The translations under genes were made by a program, and so were the position numbers. From positions 1-64,000 of the forward strand of contig CAZNMY010000009.1 in assembly GCA_964574325.1 (NCBI GenBank): a stretch of DNA of 64,000 bases. The letters are read 5' to 3'. This document shows positions 16,468-27,900 of this stretch, piece after piece; the stretch's first letter is position 1, and each line of letters starts with the position of its first letter. The stretch comes from CAMDPA01 sp964574325 (lineage in GTDB: Bacteria; Pseudomonadota; Alphaproteobacteria; Rhizobiales; Hyphomicrobiaceae). The notes beneath the pieces are model-generated. The model worked only from the letters and a program-made list of their open reading frames with translations, was not told the DNA's origin and did no database searches.

Positions 16468-17399
16468 CCAAGGTCGCCTGCGTCGGCGCCGGCAATGTCG
16501 GTCGCGCCTGGGCCGTCGTGTTCGCACGCGCCGGCTACGATGTCGCGCTCTACGACATCTCGACCGTCGAGATCGAGACGCGCGCCTTGCCGTTGGCGCG
16601 CGAGACCATCGAGCTTCTCGAACGCTCCGGCTTCCTGAATGAACGGGCAGACGAAGTATTCCGGCGGATTTCCCCCGTGGCCTCGATCGAAGCAGCCGTC
16701 GCCGGAGCGTCTCACGTCCAGGAGAGCGTGCGCGAGGATCTCGACACCAAACGCAAGGTGTTCGCGGAGATTGCAGCCCACGCCCCTGCGGATGCAACTC
16801 TCGCGTCCTCGACGTCGGCGCTGCCCGGCTCTGCATTCCTGGGCCACATCGCGCATCCCGAACGGGCCTTGGTCGCTCATCCCGTCAATCCGCCGTCCCT
16901 CGTTCCATTGGTCGAGATTTGCGCAACGCCATGGACCAGCGTCGAGACGAAGGGCAACGTCCGCGCGTTCATGGCGGGCGCCGGCATGAAGCCCATCGAC
17001 GTATTGAAGGAGATCGACGGCTTCATCCTCAATCGGCTGCAATACACGCTCGTCGCGGAGGCCATGCACCTCGTCGGCGAAGGGTTCTGCAGCGTCGCGG
17101 ACATCGAGACCGTGATGACGCATGGACTGGCCTTGCGCTGGGCGTCGATCGGTCCGTTCGAAGTCGCCCATCTCAATTCGACCCACGGCTTTCTCGGTTT
17201 CGTCGAACAGTTGGGACCGATGATGAAGCACATGGGACGGACGGCGCGTACCGACTACGACTGGGGCGCGCCACTCGCCGAAGCGATCCATGCCGAATTG
17301 GTCGCGTCGACGCCGGTCGATCGAATTCCCGAACGCCAAGCCTGGCGTAACGAACGTATTCTCGCGACACGCAAGATGCAGCGCACGAACGGGGAATGA
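16464..17399 (+). CDS. 3-hydroxyacyl-CoA-dehydrogenase-fold hydroxyacid dehydrogenase (lambda-crystallin type)
   Basis: A 311-residue NAD(P)-linked dehydrogenase. The Rossmann fold opens with VACVGAGNVGRAWAVVFARAGY and an Asp (LYDIS) that favours NAD. Catalytic-region markers are SSTSALPGS, AHPVNPPSLVPLVEI (the His dyad region) and GFILNRLQYTLVAEA. Length and the AHPVNPP block fit the L-gulonate 3-dehydrogenase/L-carnitine dehydrogenase/lambda-crystallin group better than long fatty-acid enzymes. It overlaps LeuD by 4 bases, which suggests it oxidises the hydroxy acid made by the hydro-lyase before C-C cleavage. Confidence 0.85.
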   Translation: MTKVACVGAGNVGRAWAVVFARAGYDVALYDISTVEIETRALPLARETIELLERSGFLNERADEVFRRISPVASIEAAVAGASHVQESVREDLDTKRKVFAEIAAHAPADATLASSTSALPGSAFLGHIAHPERALVAHPVNPPSLVPLVEICATPWTSVETKGNVRAFMAGAGMKPIDVLKEIDGFILNRLQYTLVAEAMHLVGEGFCSVADIETVMTHGLALRWASIGPFEVAHLNSTHGFLGFVEQLGPMMKHMGRTARTDYDWGAPLAEAIHAELVASTPVDRIPERQAWRNERILATRKMQRTNGE

Positions 17400-17427
17400 T
17401 CGCGAAGTCGATCGTTGCAGGTGCGGC

Positions 17428-18432
17428 CTACTTCGAGAAGAACGATAAGAGCCCCGTGCTGCGTGGCTGCTTGAACTCGGCCATGGCCGACGCAATCTCC
17501 GTATAGAGTTTCGGCAGCCATTCCGGCTGGTTCGGCGCGCCGGCCTGCATGCCGTGCTGGCGGAAGTCGGTGGGCGCGATGATCAGCTTGACGTTGGGGA
17601 GACCCATCTGGGCTGCGAGCACGAACAATTCCTCGACGGCCTCGTCGCCCATGGCGAGGCAGCCCGCCGACAGGTTCTTGCCGTGAATCATGATGTCGCC
17701 GCCGAGTTCCTTTCGGCCGTCCTGTTTTGCCATCTGCCGATCGAAGTGGTTGGGATAGTTGACGCGCAGTGACACGTGATAGGCGCTGTTGGGATTGAGG
17801 GACTCGATGCCGTAGACGCCTTCTGGCACCTGCTTGTCACCTTGTTTGAGCTTTGGCCCTGCGGCGCCGCTCGCAGCGAGAACCCGAAAGCGGTGGATCA
17901 GCTTCCACGGCGCGCCGCTGCCGCGCGCGTGCAACTCGAGAGCCTTCTCGTCCTTGATCGCGATGAGTGCCACTTCGCTCGGCGGCCAGGGAGCCTTCGC
18001 TGCCTCGAACTTCGCAGCGAGGCGAATGCTTGCCGCAGGCGCGATCTCCGCCAGCCGAGTCTTCACCGAATAGGCCCGTTGCGGCGGTCTGTTCTTCGGC
18101 GCGCCGAGCGGCGTGCTGTACGGGGACGTGAGCGAAATCCGCCAGCCGGACTGCGATGGCGGTTCCGGAGGATTGTCCGGAGAGCCAGGTCTCATGCCGA
18201 GGGATTTGGGATCGGCTTCGGGCGGCGGAGGCATACCCGAGGATTGGTGCTCCGCCGGTGACAATGCACCGGGCGGGACGAATGCCAAACGATCGGCCGA
18301 CGGCACGGACTTCGTCTCGAAGATGTGACGCGGATCAGCGGAACTATCCGGAAAACCGTCTGCCGTCATGGCGCGCGTGAAAAAAACGAGGATCGCGACC
18401 CCGGCCAGAGCCGCCGCCGAGGTCGTCATCAT
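17428..18432 (-). CDS. L,D-transpeptidase (YkuD-fold) with membrane anchor
   Basis: About 334 residues. An N-terminal hydrophobic helix (AAALAGVAILVFFTRAM) is followed by a long Pro/Ser-rich linker (about 25-110), then a catalytic domain with IMIHGKNLSAGCLAMGDEA, giving the YkuD His and the active Cys within an SxGC context. The enzyme should form or remodel 3-3 peptidoglycan cross-links or attach proteins to peptidoglycan in the periplasm. ATG at 18432 puts the helix at the N-terminus; a GTG at 18483 with GGAACGG upstream is an alternative. It is divergent from the giant adhesin gene and ends 28 bases from the dehydrogenase. Confidence 0.82.
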   Translation of the reverse strand: MMTTSAAALAGVAILVFFTRAMTADGFPDSSADPRHIFETKSVPSADRLAFVPPGALSPAEHQSSGMPPPPEADPKSLGMRPGSPDNPPEPPSQSGWRISLTSPYSTPLGAPKNRPPQRAYSVKTRLAEIAPAASIRLAAKFEAAKAPWPPSEVALIAIKDEKALELHARGSGAPWKLIHRFRVLAASGAAGPKLKQGDKQVPEGVYGIESLNPNSAYHVSLRVNYPNHFDRQMAKQDGRKELGGDIMIHGKNLSAGCLAMGDEAVEELFVLAAQMGLPNVKLIIAPTDFRQHGMQAGAPNQPEWLPKLYTEIASAMAEFKQPRSTGLLSFFSK

Positions 18433-18945
18433 CAAAGCCGGGCGTCCGCCATAGTCCGTCAAGGCACTCGATCCCGTGAACACCGACCGTTCCAGTCGGT
18501 CCCGGGCACAGGATGACTGATTCGCGGCAGCCACGGGGCGAGGAAACGCAAGGACGCCCCCTTTTCCAACAATTGCTGCTGAAACTCGTCGGCAGTTCCG
18601 TCCTGCGAGGAACAGCGAATTGAAGACACGCCCGCGCACTCTTTTCAGCGACACGAACGGATTGGCGCGTTTTACGCAAAATGAGAATCGAAATGTCCGG
18701 ATCGGGAGTCGATGCAACGATTGAGAATGAGATAACACCGATATCGCTGTTGAGCCGTCGTCTGAATAGGCGGGCACGGCGTAATTTAAGTGATTATGCA
18801 AATATGCGAACACCGCTACAGATTTTGTTCACTCATCCAATTGATAGTTCAACGGTCGAGATGCGCTCGAATTCACTGCGGTTGTTCCTTCGAACGCCGC
18901 AATGCGCCGGGTCTTTGTCCTTCGGACCAGTCAGGGTAAGTAGTA
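18433..18945. promoter_or_regulatory. Upstream region of the giant adhesin gene
   Basis: This 513-base gap becomes distinctly AT-rich from about 18670 to 18860, against a GC-rich background, as expected for a promoter driving the adhesin. The first codons of an alternative upstream start of the L,D-transpeptidase may also lie here. No other gene or clear hairpin was seen. Confidence 0.45.
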
Positions 18946-21900
18946 ATGTCACGTCGCGAAGAAGTATCGAAGTCTGCTCGGGAAGTGCGTGAGGCGGCGA
19001 AAGTCGGCGAAGTGACGCCCATCGTGCCTGAACGTAACGGCGACGACCGTGGCGCCTCGGCTGGATTGTCTTTGGGCGCGCTTGCAGCCGCCGCCGGCCT
19101 CGACCTCGAAGCCGATGCAAACGCGTCGGCGAAACGCATTCAGGTGGCGCAGGCGGGATCGACGAGCACCTCGTCCGATACCGCGCCGGCCCCGGGGTCG
19201 GGGGATTCGGAGACATCCGATCAGAATTCGAACGGCACGCCGGGCCTTCCTGCAATTGGCTCGGGGCTGCCTTCCACGGGGCTGGGTTCATCCGGGAACG
19301 GGGCCACGAACCTGTCACCGATGGCCGACGAGTCCACGCGTTGGGGCCGCGACGATCTCAAGCGCCACGAAATGGGCTCTCAGGGAGATAACCTGTCGAC
19401 CCTCGTCGGCTCGGCGATCGGACACATGGTCGGTTTGGCCGACGAGGAGCCGGGGCGCCGCAACGGCGAGAAGATCACGTCGACCGACAATCGCCGTTTT
19501 CAGGGCGAGGTCAACGGCGTCGGTCAAGGCATCGACCATCTCTGGCTGCTCGGCGACGTGGAATACACGCGCGCTTCGATCGACGATCCCGACTACGAGA
19601 TCTTCGAGCAGCGACCCGACAAGACCCCGGGCTTCGGACCGCTTTCCCATGATGCGATGTCCTGGAAGCTTCTCGAGGACAACGCTCTGACGGGGCGGAT
19701 TTTCGACGCCGGCGAAGCTGTGATGCCCGTCGTCCAGAGGTCGATTTCAGTCGATCCGGCCTCGGGCCACGTGACGTTCGACGCAGACGGCACGTTCACA
19801 TTCACGCCGGTGAAGGATTTCTCCGGCATCGCAACTGTCGTGTTCGCTTTCACCGATCCGCGAACCGGCCGCGAAGAAAAAGGCACGATCACGATCACGG
19901 TCGAGGCGGTTGCCGACGCGCCGTCGATCTCCGGTGGTGCTGCAACACCCGAGGACGTGCGTATCGCCACGCCGATCACGGTTACCCTGAATGACACCGA
20001 TGGATCGGAAGTCCTCGAAAAGGTCGTCATTTCGAACGTGCCGTCGGGCGCCGTGCTCGACTGGAACAAGGCCCTGCCGGGCTCGCTCGTCAAGGCATCC
20101 GACGGTTCCTTCGTGGTCACGGGCTCTACGACCGAGATCCAGAATCTGCTGCAATCGCTGGCCGTGACGCCGCCCAAGGACTTCCACGGAACGATCATCC
20201 TCGGTGTCGCCGCGACGACCATCGAGGCCAACGTCTCGCCGTCGTTGCCCGGCTACCGGGATCGCGAAACGCTTCACTTCGACTATCGCATCGCCGTCGA
20301 AGCCGTTGCCGATCCGGTGACGGCGACGGGCGATACCAAGACCACGGACGAGGACGTCGCGGTTCACTTGAGCAATCTCGCCGCGACCTTCGGCGATCTG
20401 CTCGATGGTTCTGAAGTTCACACGATCGAGATCCGCGGCGTCGATGCGGATGCGAAGCTGCGCACGTCGGCCGGCGTCGAATATCCCTACACGACCGCTT
20501 CCGACGGAACCCACACCTACAAGCTGACGCCGGCTCAGGTCGGCAATGTGTACTTCCTGCCGCCGCCCGACGAGAGCGGCACGTTCAGCGGCATGACGAT
20601 TGCGGCGATCGCCACCGAGAAGTCGAACGGCGATAAGGAAATCGCGACGGCGCCGATCCAGGTGACGGTCAATCCGGTTGCCGATCCGCTCGACATCACC
20701 GCGCCGACGCAGGCGACGAATGAGGATACGGCTGTCACGTTCGGCGACGACATCAGCATCGTCGTCAACGACCCAGCCACCCAGACCGTCACCTCGGTCG
20801 TGGTCTCGGGCTTCCCGCTCGGCACGACGATCACCTATACGCCGGTCGGCGGCGGCGCGCCCGTCACCATCGTGAGCGGCGCGGGTGGCTCGGTGACTTT
20901 CACGGGCGGCACCGAAGCACAGATCCGTGCAGCACTCGCCACATTGACGCTGACGCCGCCGCAGCACACCGACCAGAACATCACGCTTTCCATCGCGGCA
21001 ACGACCCAGGATCTCGGCGGCGTCACGGACACCCGCACGATCCCCATGACGATCACGGTTGCCGCCGTGGCCGATGGGCCGACGATCTCGGGATCGGCCG
21101 CGGGCAACGAGGACCAGCCGATCGCACTGCCGATCACGCTCGCTCGCATCGATGTCGACGGCTCGGAAAAGCACGAGTTCGTCGAGATCACGGTCCCCGC
21201 AGGCGTCACGCTGACCTATCCGGCCACGCTTCCCAACGGCATTACGGTCGTCGTCTCCGGCAACACCTTCACATTCTCGCCCGGCGCCTCGACCACGAAT
21301 GCGCAATTCGAGAACTTTCTCGCGACGGGGCTGCAGGTACAGGCGCCTCCCGACAGCGACGTGAACTTCGATGTGAGCGTGCGCGGCGGCACCATCGAGA
21401 GCGTGCTCTCGGGTGGCGAGGTGGCACTGTTGCGCAAGGACCTGACGGTGACGGTTCCTGTGACCGTGCGTCCCGTGGTGGACATGCCGACGGTCACCGG
21501 TTCGAGCACCGTCGACGAGGACACGACCGTCAACTTCGGCGCGAACATCGCGATCACGCAGAACGACAAGGCCGACGGCTCGGAAGCTTTTACGAGTATC
21601 GTGTTGGGTGCGATCCCGGCCGCAGCGACTGTGAACTATACGCCGCAGGGCGGCACCACCGTGACAGTCTCGACTGTTGCCGGCATCTCGACCTATACGA
21701 TTTCGGGCGGGACCGAAGACAACATCCGTGCCACGCTCGCGACATTCACGCTACGACCGCCGTTGCACAGCGATGCCAACATTCCCGTCTCCGTATCGAT
21801 CACCAAGGTCGATCGAACGACGACGGAAGGCGAAGCCGCGGCCACCTCGACCGCCACCTCGACGCACAACATCACTGTGGCCGCGGTCGCTGACGGACCG

Positions 21901-24900
21901 ACGATTTCAGGCTCGGCCGCCGGTAACGAAGATCAGCCGATCGCACTGCCGATCACCGTTTCGCGCATCGACGCCGATGGATCGGAGCAGTACGACTTCG
22001 CCGAGATCACCGTTCCCACGGGCGTGACGCTGATCTATCCCGCGACGCTGCCCAACGGGATCACTGTCGCGGTCGCCGGTTCGAAATTCACGTTCTCACC
22101 TGGCGTGTCGACCACCGCTGCGCAGTTCGAAGCGTTTCTCGCTGGCGGATTGCAGGTCAGGGCGCCCGCCGACAGCGATGTGAACTTCGATGTGGCCGTC
22201 AAGGTCGGCACGATCGAGAGCGTTCTGTCCGATACGGGCCTCACACTACTGAGAGCCGACACGACCGTGCAGGTTCCCGTGGCCGTTTCGCCGGTCATCG
22301 ATGCGCCGACGATTACCGGTTCGAGCACGGTCAACGAGGACGGTATCGTTGCCCCGTCCGATCAGACCGTCACCGCTGGCGTGAACTTCGGCGCAAATAT
22401 CAACATCACCGCGCCAGATAGCAGCGACGGCTCAGAAGCGATTACACGCATAACGGTCTCCGGCCTTCCCATTGGGTCGGTCGTCACCTACACGCCGATC
22501 GGCGGTTCCAGCACCACATTCACCGTGGCGGCAGGGACTACGTCGCTCACGCTCGGCGGTGGCGGTGAAACCGAAGCGCAGATCCGCACGGCACTTTCGA
22601 CTTTGACGCTGGTGCCACCCGCGCATAGCGACGCCGATATTCCGCTTACGATTACTGTCATCAAGTCGGATGCGACAACGACTGAAGCGGAAGGCCCGGC
22701 AACTCAGACATTCACCGCCACGCATCTGATCACGGTCGCCGCTATCGCGGACGTCCCGACGTTGACGGGGAGTGGTGCTGGTCTCGAGGACCAGAATATT
22801 CCGGTGTCGATCACGGTCGGTCATCCCGACAACGCGGATGGCACGGAGAAGATCAAGAACGTCGTGATCTCGGGTGTTCCCGCTGGTTTCACGCTGAGCG
22901 AAAGCTCGCCGGGTCTGGGCGTGCTGACGGCGAACGGCGGCGGCACGTACACGGTGACCGGCCCGGACGACGCAGCGATCAACGGCGTGCTGGCGAACCT
23001 GTCGCTGGTGTTCGCGCCGGGCGGCGCACGCCAGCATCTGGACACCGACTTCAGCCTGTCCGTGACGGCGACGACGATCGAGAGCGCGCCGAGCGAGACG
23101 GGCGTAGGCCAGGTGGCGCAGCTCGAGACGTCGCAGACGTTCTCGGTTCCCGTGACGGTGACGGCGGTCGTCGACGGCGTGACGAAGAGCGGCGCGTCGG
23201 TGATCGTCGAGGACGTGGCGAAGACGATTGGCACCGACATCCAGTGGACGAAGATCGACGCTGACGGCTCGGAGCACGTGACGTCGGTGGTGATCTCGGC
23301 GATCCCGGCCGGCGCTGTTGTAACGTATACCGACCTCCTAGGCGCGGTGCAGACGTTCACGTCGACGGGCGTCGAGACGATCACATTGACGGGACCGCAT
23401 TCCGCAGCGACCGAGACGGCGATCCGTGCAGCACTCGACACGCTGGCCGTGACGGCGCCAGCGAACACGGACACGAACTTCACGCTGAACGTAGTGATCA
23501 CGACCACGGACAACGACGCGAGCGCGACGACGCAGAGCTTCACGCAGACGGTTGTGGTGCAGGCGGTAGCCGACGCGCCGACCGTTGCCGCTGACGCGAT
23601 CACGCTGAACGAGGACACGACGGCGACGCTGGCGATCCGTCCCGACCGCAGTATCGACAACGACAACTCGGAGACGCTGTCGGTTCGCATCACGGTGCCG
23701 TCGGACGGCACCGGCGTTGTGGGAACACTGTCGGCCGGTGCTGCGGCGGGCATCACGTTTACGAACGTGGGCGGCGGCGTCTACACGGTCGCCGCCAGCG
23801 GCGCGACACCAGCGCTCCGCGAGGCGACGCTCGATGCCTTCCTCAACGGCGGCGTTACGTTCACCCCGCGCCCACAATGGTCGGGCGTGCTGACGGGAAC
23901 CAACGGCATCAAGGTCGAAGCGATCTCGACGGAAGCAGCGACGCTGTACGGCAACACGACGCCGTCTCCGGACGATGAGCTCGCGCCCAACAACAATGCG
24001 ACGGCCGGTACATCAGGCGACCTCGACACGAAGATCGAGATCGCGACGACGTACATCGACGTGACGGTGGCGGCGATCAACGACACGCCGGTGCTGGCCA
24101 ACGCGAGCAGCATCTATCAGGAGAATACGAACTCGAGTGCCATCGCGGATCCCGATCTGGTGATCCCGCTGGGGACGCGTCTCGGACTGTCGATCGCGGA
24201 TACGGACGGCTCGCAGGGGCTGTCGATGACGCTGACGGGTCTGCCGACCAACGCGCAGGCGCTGGCGTTCGGCACGAGCCTCGCCGGTGTGACGACGAGC
24301 GTCGACATTCCCACGGGCACGGTGACGATCTCGGGCACCAACGCCAACAACGTGCTGACTGTTCTCGCATCGCTGTCGATCACGCTGGCCGACGATCGCG
24401 ACCAGAACTTCACGGTTGCGATAAACGGCACGTCGACGGACACCAACGGCGTGACGCCGGTCAACACGGCGTTCTCGCTCAGCCATCAGGTGACGGTGCA
24501 GGCCGTGGCCGACACGCCGACGGTGGACGTCGGCGCGACGACGAAGGCGGCGGTCGACGAGGACTCCGGCTTCGTCACGTATCCCGTGACGACCGCGCTC
24601 AACGACACCGACGGCTCGGAGACGTATCAGTCCGTTCTGGTTCAGTTCTCGACGCCGGGCACCGGCGCGGCACCCGTGTTCCAATTCGGCACCACCACCG
24701 GCGTGACGTTCGTCAACGCTGCAGGCCAGGTCACGCTCACCGGTTCTGCTGCCGACATCAATGCTGCAATGCTCTCGCTGCAGGTCCGGCCCGGCGCACA
24801 CAACGACGCCGACATCACGGTGACGGTGACGGCGATCGCGGTGGAGAGCAATCCGGCGGAAGCCAACAGCACCGGCCCCGGCAACGCCGGCACCGAGATC

Positions 24901-27900
24901 TCCGTGCCGACGGCGCAGACCGTCGCATCATTCGTGATTCCGGTGGCCGCGATCGCGGACGTCCCGACGTTGACGGGCAGCGGTTCTGGGCTCGAGGACC
25001 AGAACATTCCGGTGTCGATCACGGTCGGTCATCCCGACAACGCGGATGGCACGGAGAAGATCAAGAACGTCGTGATCTCGGGTGTTCCCGCTGGTTTCAC
25101 GCTGAGCGAAAGCTCGCCGGGTCTGGGCGTGCTGACGGCGAACGGCGGCGGCACGTACACGGTGACCGGCCCGGACGACGCAGCGATCAACGGCGTGCTG
25201 GCGAACCTGTCGCTGGTGTTCGCGCCGGGCGGCGCACGCCAGCATCTGGACACCGACTTCAGCCTGTCCGTGACGGCGACGACGATCGAGAGCGCGCCGA
25301 GCGAGACGGGCGTAGGCCAGGTGGCGCAGCTCGAGACGTCGCAGACGTTCTCGGTTCCCGTGACGGTGACGGCGGTCGTCGACGGCGTGACGAAGAGCGG
25401 CGCGTCGGTGATCGTCGAGGACGTGGCGAAGACGATTGGCACCGACATCCAGTGGACGAAGATCGACGCTGACGGCTCGGAGCACGTGACGTCGGTGGTG
25501 ATCTCGGCGATCCCGGCCGGCGCTGTTGTAACGTATACCGACCTCCTAGGCGCGGTGCAGACGTTCACGTCGACGGGCGTCGAGACGATCACATTGACGG
25601 GACCGCATTCCGCAGCGACCGAGACGGCGATCCGTGCAGCACTCGACACGCTGGCCGTGACGGCGCCAGCGAACACGGACACGAACTTCACGCTGAACGT
25701 AGTGATCACGACCACGGACAACGACGCGAGCGCGACGACGCAGAGCTTCACGCAGACGGTTGTGGTGCAGGCGGTAGCCGACGCGCCGACCGTTGCCGCT
25801 GACGCGATCACGCTGAACGAGGACACGACGGCGACGCTGGCGATCCGTCCCGACCGCAGTATCGACAACGACAACTCGGAGACGCTGTCGGTTCGCATCA
25901 CGGTGCCGTCGGACGGCACCGGCGTTGTGGGAACACTGTCGGCCGGTGCTGCGGCGGGCATCACGTTTACGAACGTGGGCGGCGGCGTCTACACGGTCGC
26001 CGCCAGCGGCGCGACACCAGCGCTCCGCGAGGCGACGCTCGATGCCTTCCTCAACGGCGGCGTTACGTTCACCCCGCGCCCACAATGGTCGGGCGTGCTG
26101 ACGGGAACCAACGGCATCAAGGTCGAAGCGATCTCGACGGAAGCAGCGACGCTGTACGGCAACACGACGCCGTCTCCGGACGATGAGCTCGCGCCCAACA
26201 ACAATGCGACGGCCGGTACATCAGGCGACCTCGACACGAAGATCGAGATCGCGACGACGTACATCGACGTGACGGTGGCGGCGATCAACGACACGCCGGT
26301 GCTGGCCAACGCGAGCAGCATCTATCAGGAGAATACGAACTCGAGTGCCATCGCGGATCCCGATCTGGTGATCCCGCTGGGGACGCGTCTCGGACTGTCG
26401 ATCGCGGATACGGACGGCTCGCAGGGGCTGTCGATGACGCTGACGGGTCTGCCGACCAACGCGCAGGCGCTGGCGTTCGGCACGAGCCTCGCCGGTGTGA
26501 CGACGAGCGTCGACATTCCCACGGGCACGGTGACGATCTCGGGCACCAACGCCAACAACGTGCTGACTGTTCTCGCATCGCTGTCGATCACGCTGGCCGA
26601 CGATCGCGACCAGAACTTCACGGTTGCGATAAACGGCACGTCGACGGACACCAACGGCGTGACGCCGGTCAACACGGCGTTCTCGCTCAGCCATCAGGTG
26701 ACGGTGCAGGCCGTGGCCGACACGCCGACGGTGGACGTCGGCGCGACGACGAAGGCGGCGGTCGACGAGGACTCCGGCTTCGTCACGTATCCCGTGACGA
26801 CCGCGCTCAACGACACCGACGGCTCGGAGACGTATCAGTCCGTTCTGGTTCAGTTCTCGACGCCGGGCACCGGCGCGGCACCCGTGTTCCAGTTCGGCAC
26901 CACCACCGGCGTGACGTTCGTCAACGCTGCAGGCCAGGTCACACTCACCGGCTCTGCTGCCGACATCAACGCCGCAATGCTCTCGCTGCAGGTGCGGCCC
27001 GGCGCCGACAACGGCGAAGACATTACCGTGACCGTGACGTCGATTGCGGTGGAAAGCAATCCCGCGGAAGCCAACAGTACGGGCCCTGGTGTCGCCGGAA
27101 CCGAGATCTCGGTTCCGACCGCGACCACCGTCGCCTCATTCGTCATCCCTGTGAACCCTGTGCCGGAAACACCGAGCATAGTCGTGCCCGCGAGCGCGAA
27201 TGGCGCGGAGGATACGACGTTCGCGCTCGGCGCGATCACGGTGTCGGCCGGCTCGGTCGATCCGGATGGCTCCGAGCAGCTCTACATCGAGATCGATACG
27301 GCGAGCTATCCCAGCGGTACGACGTTCCTGAACGGAGCTACCGTTGTCGGTACCGAAGTCACAGCTGGTTGGTTGCGCATCCCGCAAAGCGCCCTTGCAA
27401 CCCTCAACATCTCGCCGCCGTCGAACTACAGCGGCACGATCAATCTGAGTGTTCGCGGCGTCATCGTCGATACCAGCACATCCGGAACGATCACATCGGT
27501 CACTGCCGCGAGCCCCATCGCCGTAACGGTGACACCCGATGCTGATGGGATCACGCCGCCGACATTGTCGAACGGGGTCGAGGACAACGGCGCTGTCGCG
27601 TTCGGCGCCGATCTCGCCAACGCCACCACGGGTATTCGCGTTGTCGACAACACATCCGGAACCGGTAACAACAGCGCGACCGAAACCATTTCCAAGGTCG
27701 TCCTCGACTTCCCCGCGGATACGGCGACCCAAACCTACACGGTGACTGCCGGTGCCGGTGTCGGAAGCGCGTCCGTGGTCTTCGATGCCGGACTGAGAAC
27801 CTACACCATCACGAGCAGCTTGTTGTCGTACACGGCTGCCGATGGTTCTGTTTCGCAGGCCGATCGGGCACAGGCCGAAGCAGATATCCGCGCGACGCTT

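Noticed and set aside
14236..16836. 866-codon minus-strand frame opposite the LeuCD genes
   Set aside because: LeuC, LeuD and the dehydrogenase are unambiguous on the plus strand; the antisense product has no domain.
18946..19100. LapG-type cleavage site in the adhesin head
   Set aside because: AAAAG at residues 47-51 is low-complexity sequence and not at the position known for LapA; no lapD or lapG is in the window.
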